64,000 bases of DNA from Pleurotus ostreatus/Saccharomyces cerevisiae fusant (taxonomy: Eukaryota > Opisthokonta), in assembly GCA_024196135.1 (NCBI GenBank), contig JAMQCK010000012.1, positions 1 through 64,000 of the forward strand, read 5' to 3'. Below, piece after piece: positions 9,058 to 19,900 of this stretch (within the stretch, counting starts at the first letter, position 1; every line of letters begins with the position of its first letter). Under the pieces are notes generated by a model. The model saw only the letters and a program-made list of their open reading frames with translations. It made no database searches and was not told the DNA's origin. A program made the position numbers and the translations under genes.

Positions 9058-12000
9058 ATGGCCAGCCACTCGCCCGTGCGCAATCGCAAGCCCCCCGCGC
9101 CGCAGAATCCAGGTGAGCCCTTTGTCCCTCGTCTGACGTCGCATCCGCGCGCACTCGATGGTCCGAGATCACACCCGCGAAGCGGGGATCGAGCGAGAGC
9201 CCGTTTTGCCCTTTTGAGTGACCTTCCATGTCCTGCCGACTCTATACGCGCTCTTACGCAACGCCCTACTCGCGAGCTGACCGGATCGATGTCTAGGCGT
9301 AGCCTCTCTCCAAGCACGCGAGCGCTCTGCGTCCCCATCCGTGCGTGACAGGCAGGCGCGATCTGCGAAGGCGCAGTCTATGCCCATTATGCAAGGCTAC
9401 CCAAGCCCCGGCGGACAGCCCTCTAACCCGAGCCCGACGATGGGCGCGGGTCCGACCATCGGCGCGGCGCCCCAGTTCCAGTCGAATCCCGCCCAGATCC
9501 AGAGGCTACTTCCTACCCCGCCACACCCGCCCGTCGACCAGAACGGCGTCCCCCACCCGCCACTGCCCCAGCATAGCAACAGCATGCCGAACGTCCACAA
9601 CGCGCGCGGCGTCATCCACCCTATTCCCACCCGGCAGTCCTACGGGGCCGGCAACGACAACCAGCACTTCCAGATGACCCCCGGGCTCGAAGCGGACATC
9701 CAGCGTGCGCACGACATGCAACAGCTTGCGTATGGCACGGCCCCGGCGACCTCGTCTTCCTTTCCAAAAGAGTCGTACATGAAGGACCCCGCAGTCGAGC
9801 GGCTGCGCGCCCTGGAGCGACACAGTCCCCGGCAGGGCGCTCACAGCCCCGAGCCGCGCGGGCATGGTGGGAGCCATCAGGGATCGCCCTCGTCCACCAA
9901 GCAACCGACAATCCCGCCTGAGCGGCGCGGCTCGCCTGCCTTTGTCACGCCGATGAGCTCTCCTGGCGAGCAGAGTGCGGCGTACCGCCCGGAATACTCA
10001 CCCAATGGACCGTCGACGCTCTCGCGGCGCAACACCGTGACAGGCGCGCCCGTCGTCGAGACGCGGCCCATGTTGACGATCTCGAATCAGCAGACGCCTC
10101 CGCTGCAGACTCATGGGCGTACGTCAGACCGGTCGCTGCCCGTCCAGGAGGAAGACCACGACCGCGATGACGACGACGACGACAGCGGCTCACCCACGCC
10201 CTCGTCTGACTTGCATCCGGAGGGCAACCAGAGCCGCTCGTCCGGCACAAGCCGCACGCGCCGCGGCGATGAGAGCACCCTCATTGGCCAAGACAGCGAG
10301 AAGGGTCTGACGAACGAGGATGAGTACACGCCACGGTCTCCCGCTCAGGACCTCCCTGAGCGCACGCCCTACGGACCCCACCAACACGGCGTCGACCCCG
10401 TCCGCGGCCGCGCTCGCACGGGCGCTACAGACCTCCTCGGTCTTCAAGGCCTCGACGGCATGGTCTCCGACCCGCAGGTCAACGGCGGGAGCAACCCCTC
10501 CCAGTACATGGACGGGCGGCACGCGCCCAAGCCACAGTACCACACCTTCCCCGCCGCCTTCGACCCGCGCACCACCGCCGCGCGCTTCTACACGCCCTCG
10601 ACCGAGGACGGCTCCTTCCTCGTCGACGGGCCCACCGCCGCCTACCTCCAGGCCATCCTCTCCTCGCCCCGCCCCGACGCGCCCATCCCGCCCACGCCGC
10701 ACAGCCAGACCGCCGCGCCCTCCCCCTCGCCGCTCATCAACGTCAACGCGCGCGCCGCGTACGAGAAGGACCCCATGCCGTTCAGCCCCATCGTCCCCGC
10801 GGGCTCGCCGTATCCGTACCCCTTCACCCACGTGCGCCGCGCGCCGTACGTCGCGCCGCCCGACCCGAACCACCCCGCGGCGATCCAGGAGCAGCTCGCG
10901 CGCCAGTGGCAGGTGTACGCGCAGAACAATCAGGACGCGTTCTCGACGACGGAGACGACGAGCAGCACGCCGTTCCAGGGCGCTGGGTTCTCGCCGTGGG
11001 CGCTGTTGCACACTACGCGGTTGCTCGGCGGGCGTCTACCGCCTCAGAGCGTGCAGAGCAGCCCAAGCCACGAGCCCATACCGCTTCCGCCGCCTCCGCA
11101 GGGTGTGGGTGTGCGTCGGCGCCGGCGCGAGGACGAGCCGCCAGTGCCGAAGGTGCCGCGCAAGCCGCCTCCGCGGGTTGCGAGCACTCAACCGCGCGAG
11201 ACAAGCCCTGAGCCCTCGTCCTCATCGGGCGAGGAGACCGCCGGGGAGTCTACCGCGGGCGAGCAGGACCGCTTCCCCGTCCAGGACGAAGGCCGTAGCT
11301 GGACAAATACGAATGGGCAGACGACGCCATCTGCACCTGCTCAAGCTCCCGCTCCCGCTCCACCCCCACCCCAAGAGGAAGAAGACGAGGGCGACTGGGT
11401 CGACGAGGAAGACGACGAGGAAGAGGAGGACCTGCTCGAGCTCGAGTTCCACCCGTCCTACGTGCCCAACATGGAGAAGCGCAAACGCCGCTTCGACGCG
11501 CGCTGGGATGCCTTGCAGCAGGCGGTGAGTCCTCATCTTGCTTATCTGTTGCCCTAAAGCTAATGTCTCTCCAGTTCCAAGCCCTCGACCGGCAGACCGA
11601 CTCCACCATGATCCTCCTCTGCGCCCCCTCGCACACCACCAAGCTCCAATCGCTCTCCTCCCGCGCCATCCGGCGCACGCCCGCCCTCCGCGACGGCAAG
11701 ACCCTGCGCGCGCTACGCACCCAGTTCGCCCGCCTCGCCACCGAGCGCCGCCGCGTGCGCACGCACTCGCGCTCCTCCTCCCTCGCCGACCGCCTCTTCG
11801 CGCACATCGCGTCCCCGCTCACGCGTGGGGACGGCAGTGGCTCGGGATCGGACGTCACGTCGGACATGCGGGAGGAGGATCTCAGGCGGGCGTTGGGTAC
11901 GGCCCTTGGCTCGTTGGGTGCACTAGGGAGCATCTATGAGCAGCGCGAGGCGAGGTTCAAGGAGGAGCTGCGGCGCACGAGCGAGGAAAGGCAGCGCGTC

Positions 12001-12072
12001 GAGCTGCTCATGCGGCAGGCGCTAGGCGAGGGTCACGCCTCTGCCACTGGCACTGCGCGCATGCCCTCTTAG
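9058..12072 (+). CDS. Large disordered protein, function unknown
   Basis: I do not recognise this protein of about 860 residues. Exon 1 (9058-9112) begins MASHSPVRNRKPPAPQNPG. A 184-nt intron follows, then a long exon and a final exon joined by a 50-nt intron just after the codons for WDALQQA. Most of the protein is disordered and rich in Pro, Ser, Gly and Gln, with an acidic run (EEDHDRDDDDDDSG, about residue 300). Two parts look structured: a segment near MDGRHAPKPQYHTFPAAFD, and the C-terminal 200 residues. There an acidic run (DEEDDEEEEDLLELEFHPSY) precedes a basic helical region (NMEKRKRRFDARWDALQQ, RALRTQFARLATERRRVR) and a final coiled coil (REARFKEELRRTSEERQRVE). The acceptor of intron 1 could instead be the AG at 9302. 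Confidence 0.8.
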
Positions 12073-12174
12073 ACCGTGCACAATGCGCACGTCGTCTTAG
12101 ACTGCACAATGCGTACGCCGTCTTGGACCGTATGCAACCCGCATACTGTCCTAGACCTTGCGCACTGTGCCATC
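12068..12174 (+). repeat. Four imperfect 25-28-nt repeats with hairpin cores
   Basis: Units begin at about 12068, 12096, 12122 and 12150. Each starts with CTTAGAC or a close variant and holds a small inverted repeat, for example GTATGC-AACCC-GCATAC. The first unit contains the stop codon of the upstream gene, so the array occupies the start of the 3' UTR. Confidence 0.65.
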
Positions 12175-12463
12175 CTGAACCATAACGATTCAGCGGGATT
12201 CCCATCCATCTATGGATACATTGACTATGTACTGGTAGCTAGCTAGTCTGAGTTGTACAGATACGAGTGCTCGAGCGTGCAGTGTGCGGTACGATGATAG
12301 CGTATGAGGAGATATCGGAAGCAAGAGGAAAAAGCGTACGAGAAAGAAAGCATATGAAAGGTGCAAGTCGTGAAACTATCGTCGTGAGGCCGTACATGCT
12401 ATGTTCTGTCCGTGGCATCCTGGACAATGACAGCGTGCACATGCATAGTCCATCGTCCGTCGC
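12073..12463. other. Convergent intergenic region
   Basis: This lies between two genes that point toward each other. Apart from the hairpin repeats at its left end, it holds no supported gene. Confidence 0.5.
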
Positions 12464-13795
12464 CTACCAATCCGCGAAGCCCACCAACTTGCCATCCCAA
12501 GCATACCAGATCATATCATCCTCCTCCGTGCCGCCCTCAGGCTCCGTGTAGTTCGGCGCAAGCCCCCCGCGCGCCGAGACCCACACGCCCTCGACCTTGT
12601 ATGCCTTCTTGTTGGGCTTCTTTTTGACATCGGTGGGTTCGGGGACCACGCCGGACTCGACGAGGAACTCCTGCAGGGTGTTCTCGAGCGCCTGGGTGGC
12701 GTTCTGCATCGGGATCCAGGAGGGGTGGGAGAAGCGGCGGGGCGCGCGCAACATGATATGAGTTTGGGTGGGAGCTGTAGATAATGATGAGGAACAAAGA
12801 ACAAAGGAGAGAATTCTGACGACACTCACAGAGCTCGTTGGCAAGCGCGTCCGATCCAGCGAGCGCGCGAGAGAGGAGACGGTCCGCCTTTTGCAGGGCC
12901 TGCTGCGTCTGAGAGAACGCATAGGACGGTGGCGGGGAAGGTGGCTTTGGAGCAGGAGCTGGGGGCTCATTCTCCGCGCTTAGGCGATCTTCGCCCTCGC
13001 TGGTAGCTACCTCATCTTCGACCTCGCCCTCGTCTGCATCTTCACCCTCGCTCTCAGACTCTTCAGGCTCCTCCGCATCGTCCTCGTCGTCCTCGCTCTC
13101 CTCCAACTCATCCTCTTCCTCACTCTCCTCCGACTCGTCTTCCTCCGCCTCGTCATCGCGCAGACCCCACACCTTGCTCTCCAAGCCGTCAAGACCGAGA
13201 ATCACCTTCGCCTTCGCCGTACCCACGCTGGGCCCAACGAGAAGCGCAAGGTAGCCCCGCCTAGGGCTCTTTGGCTTGCGGAACTCAGAAAGCGGGCTGG
13301 GGGCCTTCATGCCATGTCTGGCGAACGCGGTCGAAAGAGCAGAGAACGAGGAGTCGAAATGTGAGCTGAGCAGATCGAACGACTCCATGAACGCCAGGCG
13401 CAGTTTCGTCGCGCGGGGGTTAGACTGTAATAACTGTTAGCTTGAGTGCAAGGATAAGCTTGCAGTGGCGCCACGCACCTTCCCCTTGAGTCGCGCAAGC
13501 TGCTGCACAGGACTGCAGACTGGTCAGAACATGTCGCTTCGCGGGGAACTCGTGGCACGCACAAAGGGATCTGTCCCTTCAAGAACAGCACATGCCCAAG
13601 TAGACTAGTCGCCATCCTCGCCGCCATATCATCCGCGATCTCATCGACGTCCAACACGACCGTAGGGATCCGCGGTGGCTCCTCTTCGTCGTCAAAGTCG
13701 ACTGGCGGGGGCATCATTACAGTGGCGACCGCCTTGGAGGAGCCAGCAGGAGAAACAGGGACTATGTGCTCGGGGTTGGGTGCAAGGTATGGCAT
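12464..13795 (-). CDS. Possible p31comet (MAD2L1BP)-like protein
   Basis: An acidic protein of about 400 residues in at least four exons. After a short disordered N-terminus comes a helical segment, ADDMAARMATSLLGHVLFLK, then GQIPFPVQQLARL (completed across a splice) and FMESFDLLSSHFDSSFSALS. A very acidic run of Asp, Glu and Ser follows, encoded near 13010-13160. The C-terminal block contains IMLRAPRRFSHPSWIPMQN, and the protein ends WYAWDGKLVGFADW. The helix followed by QIPFP and the later PRRFSHP strand recall p31comet, the HORMA-like adaptor that removes Mad2 in the spindle checkpoint. That link rests on motif resemblance only. The first coding exon starts at MPYLAPNPEH. CACGTG lies at 13865-13870, 70 bp upstream of the start. 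Confidence 0.6.
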
Positions 13796-14078
13796 GGTGT
13801 GAGGAGATGATGGGTGTAGGAAACAGAGGAGCATCGAACATGCACGCGCCATTGTCTGCGCAGTCACGTGGGCGAGTATGAATTTTCCCACGGAATGGCT
13901 ATTGTGGCCAAACGCGGACTGGCATGTTCATTGTACGGTCCTTACCCAAACGTTACAGCCTGGTAGAGCGCTGTCATATAGCTGTCATGATTTTCTTTGG
14001 CTACACTTGGTTGCTGTTTATTGATATATCACTGTAATTATGACACGGTGCGCGTATACCTGCGTCTTTGTGCGTGGC

Positions 14079-16401
14079 TCAAGCAGAAATGTCGTCACGG
14101 AAGCCCATCAAGTATTGCATAGTTTGGAAGGCGGCCTGGATGGATTTGTCAGCACACAATCAGCGCAGGACAAAAGCCAGGCTCACGATAGGTGAGAATT
14201 GGGGTATCCTGCGCAGGTCCAAGGTCAGTTATGTTCTCATCTGAAGTCGCAGAGAACCCTCACATATGCCCGCTCAGTGCAATTTCGACGTAGGTCAAGC
14301 CGCGCTCCGTGTGTGCATTACCGAGAGGACCCATCCCCTCAACAACGAAGGAGTCGTCCTCAATCGGCGTCTGGAATCCTTGTGCCCCGTTCCCTGTTCT
14401 TTGCCTCAATCTAACGACTTGATCAACGAACAAAACCCGACTCACAGGTCATGTTATGCAGCACCAGTCGCGCGCTAAGCATCCTCATCAGCCTCCACCA
14501 GAAGGTTCAGGGACGCGCACTCACCCCTCCGCAATCAAAATATAATCCGCCAGCCCATGCGCAATCACCGCCCGCTCGCTGCTCTCGATCACATTCGGCA
14601 GCACCGTGAACGCGCTGGGGAGACTGTTGTCGCCCTGCGGGAAGACATCCACGTTGGAGCACTCCGCCCAGGTGAAGTTCGTCGGCGCGTGGATTGCGGC
14701 CTTGACGTCCTCGCGGTCGAAGTAGACGGGCGAGGTCTGTTCTTGGGGGAAGGAGCCGCTGGAAGGATTGCGGTGTCAGCGACTGTTTCGTAGAGGACGG
14801 AGAAGAGAGCGAAAACTATAAGAAAAAAGCAAAGACTTACGGAAATCCAAGCACGTCCCACAAAATCGGATACGTGTCGAAGATGCGATAGATATCGAAC
14901 GCAGGGTTCAACTGGATCGCCTCATCGAAGACGCGTTCCCAGATGTCGCAGCCGCGATCAGCACCTGTCGAGTTTCCGGGCAGGGGCAGCGGGCCAGCGG
15001 GCGGATAGACCATATACTTGTCGTAGTAGCCGGCGTAGTTGCAGTCCGACGCGATCTGGTCAAGTTCTGCCAGGAGAGATTTGCTATGGGTGGCCTGAGC
15101 AAGTGCATATGAGGGGTGACTATTGAGGAACAACGTACCTGAACGAGAACACGCCCTCGTACTTGTGTACGAAGTCCATGACGGGGATCTCCGTCTGCAC
15201 GACGTCCCACCCGAGGACAGCTGCAACATAGATGAGACCCGAAGCATGGGAGAAAAGCAATCGCTGCTTACGGTCACCAATCCAAACGCCCTTCAGCGCG
15301 AGGTCAAGCTGCTCCGGGTGCTGGTAGATGTAGTCGGCGATGTCTAGAGCGCCCGTATGAGCATCTGAAATGCATAGATGTAGGCAGAATGCTCACACGG
15401 AACGTAGTAGCCCGCATACTGAGGCAATGACCGTCAGCCTCGCCCGATGATCACAGCGACCAAGAGATACTCACGCTCTCGCCAGCCACATACAGATCCT
15501 TGCCCTGAAGCTCCGAAAACACGTCCAAGAACTGCTGCAAGAAGCCAACGACTTGCGCAGCCAGGTCGACCTCATTCTGAGCGCCAGTTCAGCCATCGTT
15601 TTCACTATGCCAAGAACGAACCCAGTCTCACCGTAATATTCGGCGTTCCCTGTGAGTAGCCCGTGCCGACGGGCTGCTCAATCCAGAGTACGCTAGACAG
15701 GTTCGTCCAGCTGTACTCGTTTGGCGTCGGCTTGGCTTGGCCCCACGACCAGGAGAACGGCTTCATGGGTAGCTGGTTGAGTACAACGCTCGCATCTCAA
15801 GAGGAAGACACGTACGCCATTCTCTTGCAGGATACCCTCTAAGGAAGAGCATCCTGGGCCACCATTGGTCCTATACAAGTTGTAAGGCCGCTCCTTGACT
15901 AGGCCCTTGGGAAGAAATCGTACCAGAATATGATGTCGTCCGCGCTGCCATTGGGACCTGGTGGGAAGAACCAGAAGAAGAGCTGGGGGCGAGGTCAGCA
16001 CTTTCTGCGAGAAACCCCAAAATAGAGAGCTTTGCTTACCTGACGTTCTTCATTAGGGTCGCTGCTTATGGGCAGCAATCCCGACCAGCTGGGGCCAACG
16101 TCAAAGTCAACCTCGGGGATGGTGGTTCCGTCGACATAGTATTCTGCAGTGGGGTCAGCATCGCTTGCCAGTCCATGTCCTCGAGCCGTTCGGCGAAAGG
16201 CGACTTACCTGACGCCCTCGGGTCAGAGAACGTGATGTTCTGCGGTACTGCACGCTTCACAGCCGGCGAAATTGCCCTCTCATCCTGCATCCGCTTCACC
16301 GCCGCACGCTGCCGCTCGCGCAGCTCCGCCGGCGACATCTTCATCGCGCCAGCCCCCACCGCCGCAACCGCCAACGCGCCTAGCACAGTTCGCGCCAGCA
16401 T
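14079..16401 (-). CDS. Secreted serine carboxypeptidase, S10 family
   Basis: Extracellular or vacuolar peptidase that removes C-terminal amino acids. The N-terminus MLARTVLGALAVAAVGAGA is a signal peptide, followed by a basic propeptide-like stretch. Family motifs in order: FFWFFPPGPN, TNGGPGCSSLEG (oxyanion region), WIEQPVGTGYSQG, AGESYAGYY with the nucleophile Ser, HGLADYIL with the catalytic Asp, and ALSGHMVP with the catalytic His. It ends FQTMQYLMGFRDDISA. About ten short introns split the gene; one falls directly after the codon of the active-site Ser and is followed by a 22-nt exon (15397-15418). All three catalytic residues are present, so it should be active. Nutritional protein breakdown is the usual role. 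Confidence 0.93.
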
Positions 16402-16913
16402 ACCTTGCCTAGACCTATAGTATGATAATGATGACGAGCGTCAGAGCAAGAAGCACGCTGCCGGGACAAACTCGCGGAACGACGCTTGCCCTCTTATACA
16501 CTTTATGTACCTTCCCGCCGCATCACCCAACAGCCCTAACGCGGACGAAAATAGTATGGAATATACGTTTCACCGCGGGCCCCCGCCTGCGCGACGCTGT
16601 CCAAATGAGTCGGCAAGGATGCGGCGTATGGAAAGCGCTCGCGCCGTGTGCTGATAAGTCGCATACTCCGTATGGCGCGCCTTGTCCATGCGCCCTACCC
16701 ATGCACCTTCCCGAATCACACCACCGACCGCGAAGGTCCCCGCCCGCTGGCAGCGCGTCCGTGTACGCAGATGAACCATGAAGATGCGATTAGCCATATG
16801 TACGATGGAATAAAGTATACAGTGCTGTCAGATACAACAAGATGATGCTTCGTTAGAGGAATAGGAAGGGGACATACTGGCGCGGCCGCGGCGCCAGACG
16901 CATGCGTGTCTGG
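16402..16913. other. Intergenic: carboxypeptidase promoter
   Basis: This holds the 5' flank of the carboxypeptidase gene and the short 3' flank of the AAA-bromodomain gene. TATAAGAG on the minus strand (16491-16498) is about 90 bp upstream of the carboxypeptidase ATG. No gene is supported. Confidence 0.5.
16491..16498 (-). promoter_or_regulatory. TATA box of the S10 carboxypeptidase
   Basis: TATAAGAG reads toward the gene, about 90 bp upstream of the ATG at 16401. Confidence 0.5.
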
Positions 16914-19900
16914 TCAGCCGAGGCCATCGTAGTCGTCTTCATCGTCCACAACGTCCTGAAGATAACTATTGAGAAGCTCGTTCAGCTCGTCCAGGAGCGC
17001 CCCCCGGTCCCACTCGGTCCTATGCTGCCACACGGCACGCAGGCACGCAGCGCGCAGATGCTCCAGCTGCTCAACGTTCAAAGGTCCCGTCCGATCTCGT
17101 AACTCCTCCCTCAACCGCTCGACCCGCCCTTCGTCGACCACAAAGTCCGGTAGAGGCGTCGGAGTGCGTTCGACTACCACCATCGGCACGTCGGGTGACT
17201 GCCGGGTCGTCTCTTGCGAAGGCACGTTCTGCCCAGACGCAGGCCGAGACGTTGGCTCGTTGAGCAAGGTAGCGACCGAGGATTGAGGCACGTCGCGGGA
17301 AACAGATGTCCTATCAGGTACAAAGCCTTGCGAGGAAGTTCGGCTCATAGCCCCCGCCGGACGCAGAGGGGATTGCGCATGCGGCATCGGAGAAACCCTC
17401 GACATCGGGTAAGAAGGTCCAGCGTGCGACATCGGCGAAGGCACAGCAGAGCCATGGCGGGACTGCATAGACGAAACCGGTTGCGACTGGAAGGGATCCA
17501 CAGGCTCGACGTTGCCGACATTGACGGGCGTCGTAGCTAGAGAGGGGTGCCCACTATGGTGCATGAAGGCATCCGAGTTCTGCTGGAAGGGCTGCTGCTG
17601 CATGAACGACGGTTGACCGAAGGCATTGCTCGACATCGGCCCCAGTTGGTTCTGCATCGGATGCATCTGCGAGTGGTCCTGGAACGTGTTGGGCTGGAGG
17701 GAGGGATGCGATTGGTGGTACGGGGCGGGGTTGAGCAACGCAGGGTCAAAGCCTTGACTACGTTGCGGCATGGGCTCAGCGACGAAGCCATTGGGATTTA
17801 CAGCACCGAACTGCCCTTGCGGTTGTTGTGGGAAGCCATTGACGTACGTGCCATGTTGAGAGTAGGTATTCTCCATTGGGAACGACGGCTGGCCATACTG
17901 ACCCTGAGGTTGATGCATTTGGTCGTATGGCAAGCCCTGCGAAGGGAACGCAGAACCATCGAAGCCGCCTTGCTGCTGATACGGCTGACCTTGCTGGAAC
18001 GGTTGCCCATGGTTGGGGTATGCCTGTTGAGCCTGCACCTGAGGACCCATATCGTAGGGGACGGGCGTGACCTTGCCCTCTCCCTCATTCGCAAACCGCA
18101 CACCGTGCGCCGTAGGAGCCGGCAGCATGTTCAGCTCATCCGGGCTATCCTCGCGCGTCCGCGCCCGCTTGCTGCTGTGCTCCGAGCCGTCCTCCTGCGC
18201 ACCGACCTCCGCGCTGTTACGTTGCCTCTTCAACCGCCGCTCGAGCTGCACCGGATCCGTGATCTCCACCTCCGGCTGCAGCCCGTTCGCGCGAGCGCTA
18301 CTCCGCCGCGGAGGCGTCGACATCTTCTCCTGCTCCGCCCTTTCCTTGTCCTCCCGCTCCTTGCTCGCCCTGCGCTCCTCCTTCCGCCGCTGCCTCTCGC
18401 GCGCTGCCATACGCTCGCACTCCATTCGGAACGACGGCTCGAACTCCTGAATGCTGACCTCCGTAGCGGTGTACATGGCTTGCGCCTTGTGCAGTCGCTC
18501 GAGGTCCTCGTGCTGGCGCACGTCCGCGTTGTGTACGATACGGCCGACATCGTCGAGGAAGTCTTGCGGCGTGAGATAGCGCCCGCGGTATAGCTCGGTG
18601 TGCATCCGCTCGAGGTCGATGTCGTACAGCCGAGGTGGCGGTGGAGGAGGCGGAGCGGGTTGTTGCTGCTCAACGATGCCTTCCATGCCATTGGTAGCGG
18701 TAGTCTGCACCTCTTCGCGCTGCTCTGTGACTTCGATGACACCGTTGGGATGCTGATGGACCTCAACGCTCTGCTCGACCTGCTGCTGCACCGACTGTGG
18801 TGCTGGTTGAGAAGGTTGCGCGTCAAAGTCGTACTCTTCCTGCGCTTGATATCAACATCGTTACTACACCGCTAATGAAGGTCGACATACCGTAGCCCGT
18901 TTCGTAAACCTCTTGAACTTCCGCTTGAGCTGTATCAAGATGGGATCTAGTCTATACTTCAACAGGGAGATGACCCTGTTGTCGTTCTCCAGCTGCATCC
19001 TCAGCTCAGCCTCGGTCGGTTTCCTCGGCTCTAGCGGCGGCGCAATCGGCAGCTCCTCCAGCACCCGCTTTTTCCGCTTCACGCCATCGGCGAACTTATG
19101 CGGCGGACGGCACACATCTTCGAGCAACGGCGCGAAGAAGGCAGCACGCTCCTCAGGTCCAGGCGTGGAAAGCTCGATGCGAAACTCCTTCGCCGGCCCG
19201 AACCATTCGCGTACTTCCCGCGGCACGGACTTCCACTTGCCGTCCATGATGCCCAAGAGCAGGATGGGGTCGTTGGGGGACAACGTGTCAAGCATGGCGC
19301 GCACGGTGGACTTGGCCGTGTCAGAGACTGCAGAGGACCAGACCTCGAGCGACGGTATGTAGATGACCGAAGGCTGATGGCGCTTCGCCTCGACGAAGAG
19401 CTGTACGATAGCAGCTTCAACAGTCTACAACGAAATCAGTAGGAGAAGGTGTCCTTTATAGGGTAACATACCCGAGTAGAGTCGCTAAGCAACGAGCCCA
19501 GCTCTAAACTCTGAACGTTGTAGCCCTCGAGATGATGCAAGGCGGCAGCGCCCAGATATCGTTGACCCATCCCTGGCTGGCCGTAGACGATGACCCGCGG
19601 TCGATGCAGGCGTAAGGTTTGCATGGCTGCCAGTGTCGTCAGTAAGAATGCAACGGAAGACGGTCATTTGACTCACATTGCATGGACATCTCCCGCTCCA
19701 GGTCGCCCTCCTCGCCAAGGTAATCCTCATACTCCGCCTCCTCCAGAGCACTCGTCTTCTTGTCCAAAGGCATCGCCTTCGTAATCGCACCCTTAACCTT
19801 GTCCAGCGCACCCCCAAGCAACGGCGTGAACTGGGCAGGCAAAGGTTGTGCTGCCGACGCCGATGAACGTTGCGATGACGGTACAATCTCTGCGAACTTG

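Noticed and set aside
10190..11011. A 273-codon open frame on the minus strand
   Set aside because: It is antisense to the disordered gene at 9058-12072; its Arg/Gly/Val composition comes from GC-rich third positions.
17547..18593. A 348-codon open frame on the plus strand
   Set aside because: It is antisense to the Gln-rich tail of the YTA7 gene. Its Leu/Arg-rich translation is the mirror of Gln/Glu codons and shows no domain.
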